Assembly (NCBI GenBank): GCA_028565635.1
Contig: JAOXYB010060735.1
Location: forward strand, 1 to 10,717
Source of the DNA: Phoronis ovalis
Taxonomy: Eukaryota; Phoronida; Phoronidae
Direction of reading: 5' to 3'
DNA: 10,717 nucleotides
Below the pieces are notes generated by a model. That model was given only the letters and a program-made list of their open reading frames with translations, did no database searches and had not been told where the DNA came from. How positions within the stretch are numbered: the stretch's first letter is position 1; each line of letters opens with the position of its first letter. The position numbers were made by a program, and so were the translations under genes. Shown here in pieces: positions 1 through 9,680 of this stretch.

Positions 1-1435
1 TATTACTTTAGTCAGAAAGTACAACATGTTGACAATACAAAACACCCAAAATTAAAACGCCACGCCCCCCCCCAAAAAAGAAAAAAATACGTGTATTAAT
101 ATGCCGGTACTATATTCATATGTAGTGTCAACAATGCCTCGTGCTATGGTGTACTTAGGCCATATACCATCATCAGTTTTGAAGGTTTTAAGTAATTTTT
201 AAAAATTGACCTACTGACCACAATTTGCCCCAATCTAATTTTTGTGTCCTCTCCCCAGTGAGTTCATACCAGTAGATCAAAGCATTTAGATAGCGAAAAA
301 TTAGAAACAGGATAAAATCTGTTTTGCAACCTAAATATTTTTCATCGAGAACGAACTTTGATCACATGTCCTCCTAAAAGAAGCCCTCTTACCCTGCCAT
401 GATTAAACAGATGTACTGTAAGATAAAGTTTTTAAATGGTATTGCATTTGTCTCTTGCAAGTTCCAGGAAGAAATGGGTACATACAGGAATACATCATTT
501 GAATAGAAGCCTTCTTTAAATACAATCCATTCAAAACTGATACTTGAAATTCATTCAATACTGTGTTCCATTACCAACAATACTACCGGTAATTGCCCTT
601 TTATATATATCCATATTTGGTTACTAAAATAATAATACTAATAAATGCGAACATTTTGTTTACTGTTTTAACTATATAAATCTTATTCTTCTTTTTTTGA
701 TTGAGAACAAAGTGGAAATGGCTGGCTAAAGTACATAAATCGACTGGTTTCATAATTTTGTATATTGATCAGAAATAAAAAAATTTTGCAATTTACTTCA
801 AAACTGTTCTTTGCTCCTCCACTTCATTTCCAAAAGTAAGATTGTTATGTAAACCTAATACATAATCAACGACAATAGGTCTAGCATAAAAAGATTTATA
901 GTTTATTTATTATTTACTTTCTTTTTATTCAGTTTTCTACTCACATGTAAATAGCCTTTTCTGCGATTTTGTATGCAAAGTAACTCAAGAAACACAAACA
1001 TATTTCCCACCTTAACAGACTTCTGGAAAAACGAATCACAATGCAACGTACTGTGTTTCCTGATTTATACTCTCTAGTGATAAAATAGAACAGGGTAAAC
1101 ACATTCAGAATTTCACATTCATCTGCCGGTTCCCACTAGCGCAATTTTTACTTTTGAAGTCAGGGATTTCTACTATATTTATAAATCTACCTGTGCAGGT
1201 GCAAAACTTTTCAGAATATAGTGTATTTTGTACTCTGCATCGGAAAGATTTTTCGCCAATTTTCATCTACTGATGTCGCAGCTTTAGTACCTCTGGTGTG
1301 CCACAGGAGGTCGCTTCATGAACAGGAGAAAGTTTCAAATATGAGTTACGGGGAATGTCTTACTATGTACTCATTTTGTAAAAAATTAAGAATTAAAAAA
1401 CCTTTATTGTGTTTTAAGACAAAAATTAAACTTTA
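1..1435. other. AT-rich non-coding stretch, no gene recognised
   Basis: I see no open frame with protein-like composition on either strand. The only structured items are a nine-base C run followed by A-rich sequence (65-87) and a perfect 14-bp A/T palindrome (194-207, AATTTTTAAAAATT). A short frame at 1221-1436 has a cysteine- and leucine-rich, unstructured translation with no recognisable motif, and I treat it as chance. This could be intron or intergenic DNA; the sequence does not say which. Confidence 0.6.
65..87. repeat. C9 homopolymer followed by A-rich tract
   Basis: Nine consecutive C are followed by six A, one G and seven A. This is a simple low-complexity tract that is likely to vary in length between individuals and to be prone to sequencing error. 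No function is implied. Confidence 0.85.
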
Positions 1436-1439
1436 AGGA

Positions 1440-1775
1440 TTTGTCAATTTGCATCTTACAAAAATTATTTCAACCGTTTCAACTTGTGTGGCGTCCCGAG
1501 AGGAAATGGGATTTCCTTGTGTTGTATTGGACTGGTCCATTCATGGGCCGGTCACCATATGTATATATGTGTTATATGATAAAAATAAAACCAGTGCACG
1601 CTGGACCTCAAAGCCTACTAGTTCTTCAGTCATTTTCTACGCCATTTCAACTCTGCATCAGCAATCTATCGACGAGTCTTGCCAGCCAGGAACCGACAAC
1701 CTAGTGCCTCTCACCAGTGCCTTGCCTCGAACCTAATACCAACAGGCTAAGACCGCTCGGCCGGGTTCGCCGCAC
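1440..1775 (-). repeat. Probable tRNA-derived SINE relic
   Basis: Read on the minus strand, the segment opens with GGCCGAGCGGTC (complement of 1751-1762), which matches the A box and D arm of leucine- or serine-type tRNAs. A B-box-like AGGTTCGAGGCA follows (complement of 1723-1734), and then a second, deletion-damaged B-box-like stretch, TCGGTTCCTGGCTGGC (complement of 1681-1696). Spacing from the A box is too short for the first (about 28 bases) and long for the second (about 67), so this is not an intact tRNA gene. The rest, down to about 1440, has no tRNA likeness and would be the SINE body; it includes a small hairpin (GGAAA/TTTCC near 1502-1516). Internal A and B boxes would be RNA polymerase III promoter elements by established knowledge of tRNA-derived SINEs. 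The far boundary is a guess, since I could not find a clear tail or target duplication. Confidence 0.45.
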
Positions 1776-2504
1776 TTGTATGTGCAACAAAAATACTATC
1801 TACCATTTTTTGTCAATCAAAATAGTCTCTATTCCATCATTATAACTCTCGACAATCTACATAAAAGCAAACAATGATGGCATAATTCAATTCCCGGCAT
1901 AACTATGTCCAGAACAGGACTAGGACATCAACGGCGAAAGAAAAGATAAACTACTTACCCAGTTATTTTTTATCACTTTTTGCGTTTTATAATATTTCCT
2001 GTGGTATCGCATAGGTTCACTGCAAAACGTTAAAGTAAAGCACGGAAACTGCATGAAATGACATCGTTTAGAAAGCAGTGCTATTTTCTGTAGACCTAGA
2101 CCTATTGCCCATGATATAACAGTAAGAACAAGGGAACAGTAATGCTATTAGAAGTGCTCAGCCTGCCTTAGTTCCTGCAGGTGAGCTTCAGAGTTATCAC
2201 AAGGAAATTGGATTCTTTTATTTCAATGTATTTTTGCAGAAAATATGAAACAAGTTGATATATGTACAATATCTAGTTCTTGCTCACAAAAAATATATTT
2301 AGACAGCAAGCCAATTGGTTTTGCATGTTTTCTTGAAGACGCAATATTCAGTATTTTCAGATAATTTTCTACTGAAAGGAATGGCAGAAAATGAGCTACA
2401 AAGCGGGATCTAACGTTCGCAACAGGAGACTTCACAGCTATAGTTAGGGGCATGGTACCTCAGGTGTGACTTCCCTAGGCTCTAGAGAAAGCCATTGTTG
2501 CGCT
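1776..2504. other. Non-coding stretch, nothing recognised
   Basis: No coding-like frame, RNA gene or repeat is visible. The 76-codon minus-strand frame at 2223-2453 has no motif and ordinary chance composition. Confidence 0.5.
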
Positions 2505-2863
2505 TGGTCAAAAGGTCATTTGGAGGTCAAATTTCTACAAATGCTCAAAATGTTCCAAAAGGATGGTATCGTGTTACAAAAGGGTAATTTTGATGATCTG
2601 CGAAATAAAAAGTTGTTTTAATTTTTTTATCTTTCCAATTTTAATTCACAGAGGGGACCTTCTGCAACCCTTATAAGGTTAGTCCTATAGGATTGTGATT
2701 TGAAATATTATAGCCTCAGAGTTGACCTTCAAGTCAAAAATTCATCTAGAGGTCAAAATTGTAAAAAGTAGTTTTTATGTATCATCAAGAGGTCAAGGGG
2801 TCATTCTACAGATCAAAGGTCTCAAAGCAAATGTTTTGATGTAAAAAGGTCATTTAGAGGTCA
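2505..2863 (+). repeat. Diverged AGGTCA-rich repeat with two DR5 sites
   Basis: A word close to AAAGGTCATTTAGAGGTCA occurs three times: at 2511-2529, more diverged at 2737-2755, and at 2845-2863. Two of these contain exact AGGTCA-N5-AGGTCA direct repeats: 2513-2529 with spacer TTTGG, and 2847-2863 with spacer TTTAG. Between them lie AGGTCA-AG-GGGTCA (2790-2803, spacing 2), a single AGGTCA at 2750-2755, a TGACCT at 2723-2728 and degenerate copies such as TGGTCA (2505-2510) and AGATCA (2810-2815). AGGTCA is the half-site bound by many nuclear receptors, and spacing 5 is the classical RAR/RXR arrangement. The shared flanking letters around the half-sites argue that the cluster arose as a decaying repeat, so receptor binding is only a possibility. 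Confidence 0.6.
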
Positions 2864-4391
2864 TGCAAGGGTTTTAGAATAATAGAAACCTACCTTTGCT
2901 AAAAGGTTGCCTAGTTAGATAATTAAAAATGCTATTATTTGCAACCGACTTGGCCTTTTGTAGAAAGGGTTTATGCCACTTGCGGACCATCATACACCAA
3001 TACCAAAGAGGGTACAGTCACCCTCACCAGTTATTTCTGACATGTAATTTTTTTGCAAAAGGTGCTAATTTTACAAAAGAATTTAAAGTGTACATGCAGT
3101 GCTTCAACTATTCCACATACAACTATGCGAAATAATATTGCATTCTTGGTGGATAATGCTTGCGATGATTCATATTTTGGAGGTTTTTATGCTACACCAA
3201 CGTATATTATAAGAGACACCTAGTAGGAAAATATGGAACTACCGTACCTTTTATAGTAAAGTATTATAATTATATTAAATACGAAGCGGAACACAACATC
3301 TGAGTTTACTTAGATTGGTATACTATATAGTAACCTTGAGCTGTAAGGGTCTCAAGTCTCATTTCATAAAAAAAATCTCTGGGTGCGTTATGGACAAAAA
3401 ACGGGCATGTTTGGTTTCTGGCCAATATCTGCAAAATGGTACCATTATTATTATTAAATATGTACATAGAACGGTTTTAAAGAGCAAAAATATTAGCACT
3501 GCCAGCCTGACAAAAATTAGTGTCCCTGGCATATAGGTATTTGCACCAGGTAGTGCTGAAATTTGCATTTTAACACTAGAGGATGGGGCTCTGTACTGTT
3601 TTATGCTACTTCATGTGTAAGGAACAACTCTTACAACACTAGACAACAGACCAACTACTGTTTAAATAGTAACAGACATCAGAAATTAATGTACATTGGG
3701 AGGCATTACCCTTGGGATTACACATTACAACATACGAGTGTTAATGTCCCATGTTTATGTTCTGTTACAGTAGGTTTCTGAGTTATGGTCTTCCGTATAT
3801 AATATACAAAATATTGCTTTGTGATGTGGTAAAATGACGCCATGATGGGACACTGAAGAGGGAAATGGGGGGGGTCGTGACCGCAGCTCAAAGGAAATAT
3901 TATTGTCTACTCATGAATCACAAGTAATAAACATCTACAATAACGGGGAACGACAATTAAACGACCCTTTACCACGTGAACAATAAAAACTATTCATAAA
4001 AAATGTACATAACCTGTCACAGTCTACACTCCTAAGAAGATAATTGGATGGCCATTCAGAGTGATTACAGCATACTCCAGGAATCTGCGATGGAGGGTTA
4101 TTTATCATACTATCATTCTGCAAATACTGTATTGAGACGGAAATGGAGGGGGTAGGGGAATGTATTCAATCTCATTGCACAGAAATAAAAAAGATAATCT
4201 GATTGCATTAACAAAATTGACAAATTCCACGTTTCAATATTTATTTCAGTAAAAGGTATTTTTAACACAAGTCCATTTGGAAACTAGCTGGTAGTCAATG
4301 AAAGTGCAGGATATGAAAAAGATGGACCTGCTCACTTTATTGGAACTGATCCACTCCCAGGGATTTATCATCTCTATCAGATCTTGAATGC
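2864..4391. other. Non-coding stretch with a few simple repeats
   Basis: Several frames of about 60-75 codons exist on both strands (for example near 2929-3135, 3315-3536 and 3563-3781). Their translations are unremarkable, they overlap each other on opposite strands, and none carries a motif. A short ATT run lies near 3440-3455. Two similar G-rich words, GGAAATGGGGGGGGT (starting near 3861) and GGAAATGGAGGGGGT (starting near 4139), sit about 280 bases apart. An inverted pair GTAACAGA/TCTGTTAC brackets roughly 3668-3770. No gene is supported. Confidence 0.5.
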
Positions 4392-4825
4392 ATTTCAGTC
4401 CCGGGGGGTTACTTGATAGAAAAGTTGGTAGGGGTGTGCGGCCCAGGGTAAAAACCCTGACACTGTGGCAAATAAAGATCACCAAAAAGCATGAAAAATA
4501 TACCCTCCTGAAATAGATACCGTGTGTAAAATTCACTTGCAAATTAAATACTTTGTGGTAAATAGATATGGAAAAATTTACGCACTTTAATTTTTCATAC
4601 CTGCTGTAAATGCGTTTTCCAATAAATACACCCTGTGGCTAATGAATATTTTTTGAAAATATAGTCTGTGGTAAATATCCAACAAAAAAGTATACCCTGT
4701 AGGAAACAAGGCTTTGAGTAGCGTGAAAAACATACCGTGGTAAATGTGGGAGCTGAAAAAGGGGACCTATTGGGTTGCACATATATATAGTGACTTTGGA
4801 TGACAGTACCCCCCAGAATTTCAGT
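4392..4825. mobile_element. Short non-autonomous inverted-repeat element with 8-bp target duplication
   Basis: The element body is 4400-4817. Its left end reads CCCGGGGGGTTACT and its right end, on the other strand, reads TCTGGGGGGTACT. These are imperfect terminal inverted repeats sharing a GGGGGG core and TACT. The identical octamer ATTTCAGT flanks it on both sides (4392-4399 and 4818-4825), as expected for a target-site duplication. The interior carries about eight diverged copies of a word near ATACCCTGTGGTAAAT, at about 4500, 4517, 4548, 4597, 4628, 4661, 4692 and 4732, separated by A-rich spacers. There is no transposase, so it would have moved in trans. An 8-bp duplication is typical of hAT-type and a few other cut-and-paste superfamilies, but these G-rich ends are not classic hAT ends, so I leave the superfamily open. 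The two minus-strand frames inside (4246-4542 and 4595-4780) are products of the repeat and not genes. Confidence 0.65.
4500..4745 (+). repeat. Internal minisatellite-like array (ATACCCTGTGGTAAAT words)
   Basis: Copies seen are ATACCGTGTGTAAAAT (4517-4532), ATACTTTGTGGTAAAT (4548-4563), ATACCTGCTGTAAAT (4597-4611), ACACCCTGTGGCTAAT (4628-4643), ATAGTCTGTGGTAAAT (4661-4676), ATACCCTGTAGGAAA (4692-4706) and ATACCGTGGTAAAT (4732-4745), with a weaker one at 4500-4514. Units start about 17-49 bases apart with A-rich linkers. The array sits wholly within the inverted-repeat element and probably amplified with it. Confidence 0.7.
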
Positions 4826-5995
4826 TCATTACAGGTGCCTCCGACCTAGCACTGCCATACAGATTCTGGAGTTTGCAACACATCTAGTATATTGTCAAAC
4901 TAAATAATCTGTGAGGACATTATTTTAAGTAGAAGCATTAAGAAATATCACCCAATTTAAGCTAAGATGTGTCGATCCAAAGAGACAATTTTCAAGTAAA
5001 ACATCTGCACACAGACCAAACTGCACAAATAATGTAGTCGTCTTGCCCTTCGATCTTGCATGTACACAGCAGTCTTGGTACGTATATGTAAAACATGAGC
5101 AAAAATAAAAACTTGAAATAAACTTATTCCCATGAACTAGAAACATGATGACATCTTCTCAAATGCACAGTGAAGACAGCTTCCTCTTAAAGCTAATTAA
5201 TGACCCATGTAATTATTTCCTAGTATATATTGATTATGCTACTAAATTTGCACTTTTGATGATACAGTTGTTTCTTCTAAGCTCACAGAATTGAGGTAAC
5301 TGTCTATCACAGATGCAGACGATGTAAAATACTCAAGAAGTTACAAAAATATTGCTTCAGTGACAGTTTGAGTAATATACAAAGGTCATTTTGGGTCAAG
5401 TCTTGACATCTCTACAACTGTTTGCACATGACAATATAATAAAAATATTCTGTCAGCGATCAATTTGGCATAATTCCAGTTCACATTTCATATGCATAAA
5501 CGGTTAAATTGAAATGATACAAACCTACTAATTTCTTGCTTAACAACTGCAAAGAGAACTACACTTTATAGTAAGATTCCCCTAATCTTCGAATCAATAC
5601 AAAAAAATATGAAGTGTTACACGAACATGTTATTGTTTACTAGACATATATACAGATGCAACTATGGCAGTTGCTACAGACTATATATTTAAGTAAAATG
5701 TAGTCAACGCTTAATCATTTACGAAAAACATCTAGCATATGCTTTTGATTTTGATAGTTGCCAAAATGTGGATTACAAAATCAAATTAAAAACAAGCAAA
5801 ATAGTATTTGTTTACAAAATGGAATGAAGCACACAAGCATCAAACCTACCCGATTCGGCATCCCGTTCCACTTTGAGAAGGGTATAGTTGTCTTCCTCCC
5901 CTCGCGATGTCATTTTTTGCAATCGGACTCACTTCATTGGAGAAAGTTCTTGTTAAATACAAACTATCGAATATACTCCCTGACAGGAGTACAAG
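4826..5995. other. Non-coding stretch, nothing recognised beyond one DR4-like site
   Basis: No coding-like frame is visible. The frame that begins at 5758 and runs into the pseudogene on the plus strand has a random-looking translation and is in a different frame from the RRM remnant, so I exclude it. A small hairpin GCAAC/GTTGC lies at 5658-5674. Confidence 0.5.
5383..5398 (+). promoter_or_regulatory. DR4-like nuclear-receptor half-site pair
   Basis: AGGTCA-TTTT-GGGTCA is a direct repeat of near-consensus half-sites with a 4-bp spacer, the arrangement associated with thyroid-hormone-receptor/LXR-type heterodimers. It is isolated from the 2505-2863 cluster and lacks that repeat's flanking letters. 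With no identified gene nearby, function is speculative and chance is quite possible. Confidence 0.2.
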
Positions 5996-6768
5996 ATGGC
6001 GATATATTTACCTCAGTCAGTGATGTTGTTGGCCTCATATTTCCCACAATACATCAGCATACCAGAGTCAGTATAGTACTATTAGCACATGCTTGTTGTG
6101 AACCGCGTGGAAACATATATACATATATCCGAACTTTTTGTCGGTGGATTGGATCCGTGTACCACGCTAAAAAACCTGAAAGATTACTTTAACAGTGTAA
6201 CGGATAATAAAAGCTGCGAGTGCGTCTTGAAAAAAGGTACATTAGTATATGCTTTCAATGGTTTAGAGCTAGGAAGTTATAATACTAATAGTCCCAGGGA
6301 AGTAGTTGAATCTTCAAAATCAAATGGGAGAACATGTCATCAACGGGAAAACTGTCGACCCAAAACAAGCTAATCCAAAAGGGGGACGGGGTGGTGATGG
6401 AAAGAAAATCTTTGTAGGTGGTATTCAAGAAGGAATAGAAGAGGCCCTAATATGAAACTACTTGACCAAATTGTCGACGTTGCCACTTAGTTTTAATACA
6501 GGCCGCATAGGCCATAGAGCGCACAGTTTGACTTTGTAACATTCACTGACGCGTCATCTGCTGATCAAGCTCTCAGCCAGGATGATAATATCGTGATGGC
6601 AAAGGTGGTGTTTTTGGATACCATAGTTATGTGGTGGCGCATACAGTCAGCACTATGGTGGTGGTCAACATTTCGGCGGCAGTGGAAGCTATAGCAGCAA
6701 TGATTATGCAGGTGGAAGCGGTTATGGCTATGTCAGGCTATGATCAAAGTGGGGCCGGTTCATGGTAA
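5996..6768 (+). pseudogene. Broken processed copy of a two-RRM glycine-rich hnRNP
   Basis: The parent is a nuclear/cytoplasmic RNA-binding protein of the hnRNP A/B/D, DAZAP1, Hrb27C and Musashi group: two RRMs followed by a glycine-rich tail. What remains: the RRM1 RNP2 motif ELFVGGL followed by DYF (from 6131, frame 2); the inter-RRM segment HVINGKTVDPKQANPKGG (from 6333, frame 3); the RRM2 RNP2 motif KKIFVGGI (from 6402, frame 3) followed by NYLTKL, with an in-frame TGA at 6453-6455; the RRM2 RNP1 stretch FDFVTFTDASSADQAL (from 6527, frame 2); and a Gly/Tyr/Ser-rich tail split over frames 1, 3 and 1 (about 6601-6765) that ends at TAA 6766-6768. At least five frame changes and one nonsense codon destroy it. 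RNP2-to-RNP2 distance is about 90 codons, normal for the family, so no intron interrupts the RRMs. This favours a retrocopy. The end of RRM2 seems shortened. ATG at 5996 (AAGATGGCG context, in frame with RRM1) may be the old start, but two stops follow it, so the 5' limit is uncertain; 6131 is the secure start. No poly(A) tail or flanking duplication was found. Confidence 0.85.
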
Positions 6769-9327
6769 AGATATACACGAAGCTCGCATATAGTTGTATA
6801 TGATCTACAATACACAAGTGAGCAAGTAGACATTGCATCCAAGATTAATCTAAGAATCATTCTTGCAGACATATTAAAAAGACTTAAGTATTTATCAAAT
6901 GAATATACTCAACACAAGCAGTTCTCTAGATCACCCTACAAACAGTTATTGTGGACATAAACTATTTGTATTCTTCAAGTTAAACTGATCGCACCTAATC
7001 ATTTGTTTTTGTGGACAATTCGAGACATAGAAAAGCGCCAAATTTTCTGCGATTTCTATCAGAAAAAAATTGGTCAGACATTGAATTAACCTGTTAATTA
7101 ATTCTAAGTACAGAAGAGTAACTATCAAGGGTGTTACAGTTTGTGAAAAATGATTGCAATTCCACATTGAAGCACGAGTCATTTTTTTACTCGCCGTATT
7201 GGAGGATGACAATTTTGAAGAATAACGAGACGTTTGTAAAAATGTTTTAACAGAGAAAAATGTTATATGTTAGCACCTTCAGAATGATTTATAGAAAAAC
7301 TTTCCAAAAATTAACATGTTTAGTCATGGTTATGTTGGATTTGCGGACGATGGTTAAATGTTGTTAAAAGATGAGATTTAAGTAACAAGAAATTGTTTTA
7401 TTAAGTGTAATTTGTAATATATAAAATGTAAATCCTGAATCAGTTGTTTTGCCTCTGCTTTTAAGGGTGCAGTATTTAACATTGCACGAAGCTATGATGT
7501 ACAAGTACTATGTGAACTGGTATTATGTAACAGCAGAGCAGCATTACATACCTTGTCTTACCGATTAGCAGTATAATTGCTTGCAAAATAAAATGATCAA
7601 GTTTAGGTCACACCAAAAATAAAAGTTGGTTTTTATTTAAAAAAGTGTATAACAGGCGAATAAATTTCTTAAAAATCGAGTCAGTCGGGCTTTTAGTATT
7701 AAAAGAAAGGAAACATATTTTGAATCGGACAACACCACAAGAACTTGGGTTTTCATGTTTTCTGATTTTTGTACAATTAGAAAAAAGTGAAAATGTCAAA
7801 ATTTAAAGAGATCGTGCCCTCTAAACACGTTTTTTATTTGGTATCTTGCCTTATTGAAATTTCAATATACTTGTACAATGGTATTGAAGGTATATTTACC
7901 AAATGTCAACTAAATTCTGGTGGTCAAAATATTAGCTCTGCACATGTTCTTTTTTTGTTGAAAAAAAAAAACTGCCCGACTTTATGGTCAGTCACGTATA
8001 TTTGGAAACTAAAGCTAACTATTTTTTTCATTGAATTTATAAAGAAAGGTATAGTTCAGTTTTGGTTTAAATGATATTTTCTGAAAAAAAATGGCAAAAG
8101 AAAGTTTTTGGTATCAGTTTAGTATAGGTAAATGTAGCACAGCAACTTTGCAACAAAGTTGTGTGTACATGATTATAATTCTGTGCTGTTCTACTTTACT
8201 ATTTTGTTTAAAAGTTTGGTATAAAATAATTTTAAGTTGTTTTTCATATAAGTTGTGTAACAAGAATGTTATATGTGTCACTGTAGACTTAGAATAATTT
8301 TTGTCAGTTTAACTAGGACCATTTCAATAAGTCTTTTTTCAACAGATGTTTGGAAAACTGAGGTTTTTGCTAACATGCAGTGCATTGTAAACTATCAGTC
8401 ATTTCATCTATGTGTTGGTAGAATTATTTATTTTGTAGCTGACTTAATACAACTTTCTGTATAAATTTACTAACTAGTAGACCCAGTATTGAATTCGTCC
8501 AGGATATATCACATCTGTAATCCATATTTAACAAAACTGTTTTTTTATAACTGTTATATTTTTTTTTATGCCTATCCACGCAGTGGCTGGGCTTATAGTT
8601 GTAGGCTGTGTTGTCGTCATATGTAACACACATTCTTTGTCTCACAATAACAGCTTCATTTTTTACCCGATCAGCTTTATAGTATACATACATGTCAAAG
8701 TGCATGTCGCTTTTAATGTTGATCTTGATTACTTCAGTCGTGCAGACTGACATTGACTTGACAATTTGAAGGTCCCGAGTAAACTTGTAAGTGTGAAAAG
8801 GTACAATATACCAATCTACTGACACACAAATTCTGTTCTTTACACTCTTTTTATGCACATATGTTATCAATTCGCTCATACATGTACTGCTAAGTGCTGC
8901 TTCTGTAGCCCTTGATGGTGATTATCCATTTTCTGTCAGATAAAGAAAATGTTATACAGATTAGTTACAGCAAAAGTTTTATTGTCAGTGGAACTTAAAA
9001 AGCTCTCAAGTTGTATACTGTAAACATGTTCTTTACACTTGTTTTTTATTTATGCTGTATATGCCTTTCAAAAATTAAACCTACACATAAAACAGCTCCA
9101 ATCAGCAAAACTTTCCAATTCTTATCTTAAAATACAGTCTTCTCACAATGCAAACATCTTTTTCTCATCTCTGAATCATTATGCCTACAACCAAAGCATA
9201 ATTCACCTGCATAGAACAATGGATCAAATGTAAGCGAGGTGCCAAAAGTGGACCAGGAGAAAGACTATTTCACACTTTTAATCCACTTTTCCCTTGTATC
9301 CTGTGATCTTCTTCCTATCTCTATTTC
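6769..9327. other. AT-rich non-coding stretch; old 3' UTR of the retrocopy may lie at its left end
   Basis: No recognised gene is present. AATAAA hexamers on the plus strand at 7587-7592 and just after 7615 could mark the end of the retrocopy's former 3' UTR, but no poly(A) tract follows them. From about 7600 to 8570 the plus strand is T-rich and contains three consecutive frames (7787-8074, 8091-8297, 8273-8464) with phenylalanine/lysine/isoleucine-rich translations that look like composition effects. The longest minus-strand frame, 8424-8879 (151 codons), is basic and tyrosine/valine-rich with no motif. By rough count a frame this long is uncommon but not impossible by chance in DNA of this composition. 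TTTATT at 8978-8983 and 9045-9050, and TTTAAT at 9277-9282, are possible minus-strand poly(A) signals for the candidate exon at 9681. Confidence 0.45.
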
Positions 9328-9366
9328 CATGTTCTCAAACACATTTACCATGAGAACATGTGTTCT
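9328..9366. repeat. Perfect 9-bp inverted repeat plus an overlapping AGAACA/TGTTCT pair
   Basis: CATGTTCTC (9328-9336) and GAGAACATG (9352-9360) are perfect reverse complements around a 15-base loop. The right arm overlaps a second inverted pair, AGAACA (9353-9358) and TGTTCT (9361-9366), with a 2-base spacer. The half-sites match steroid-receptor half-sites, but the spacer is 2 and not the canonical 3. This may be only a chance hairpin or part of an unrecognised element. Confidence 0.5.
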
Positions 9367-9477
9367 GCATTCGAACAAGTTGTTTGATGTGAAATGAAGA
9401 AATTTATGGACATTAGAGAGTTGATTGAAGGCGGAATATTTTTTGTAACACTATGGACATAAAGACAGTTCTATTCT

Positions 9478-9505
9478 AGTTACACGTCGACGTTGCGACG
9501 TAACT
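9478..9505. repeat. CpG-rich hairpin
   Basis: The left arm AGTTACACGTCG (9478-9489) pairs with the right arm CGACGTAACT (9496-9505), giving ten base pairs with a two-base bulge and a six-base loop, ACGTTG. The core contains five CpG within about 16 bases, which stands out from the AT-rich surroundings. It could be a terminus or foldback of an old mobile element or a regulatory palindrome; nothing decides between them. Confidence 0.55.
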
Positions 9506-9680
9506 TCAGCAAAATTTTACCCTGTTTCCGATGTGTTATGATGCACACATGCCATATTTCTTAATTTTAAAAAATGGCTAAGCAGAAACATTTTCAAACT
9601 GCTGCATTCTTCGTCCACCTTTAAATTTGAAGGGTTATAACGCAGAAAGGCTATTGACTAAATCTCAACTATCATTATCT

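Noticed and set aside
1441-1736. Two overlapping plus-strand open frames of 87 and 95 codons
   Set aside because: They overlap each other and lie antisense to the tRNA-like repeat, so they are products of repeat sequence.
1670-1775. Intact functional tRNA gene
   Set aside because: A-box to B-box spacing is wrong for either B-box candidate, one B box has an internal deletion, and no full cloverleaf can be drawn.
4246-4780. Two minus-strand open frames of 98 and 61 codons
   Set aside because: They lie largely or wholly within the inverted-repeat element and its internal array. The translations only reflect the repeated word.
5758-6192. 144-codon plus-strand open frame
   Set aside because: It runs into the hnRNP remnant in the wrong frame, and its own translation shows no motif or protein-like composition.
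7787-8464. Three consecutive plus-strand open frames
   Set aside because: The plus strand here is T-rich. Translations are Phe/Lys/Ile/Cys-rich, hydrophobic and without motifs, and the frames differ from one to the next.
9353-9366. Glucocorticoid-type response element
   Set aside because: Half-site spacer is 2 bases and not the required 3.
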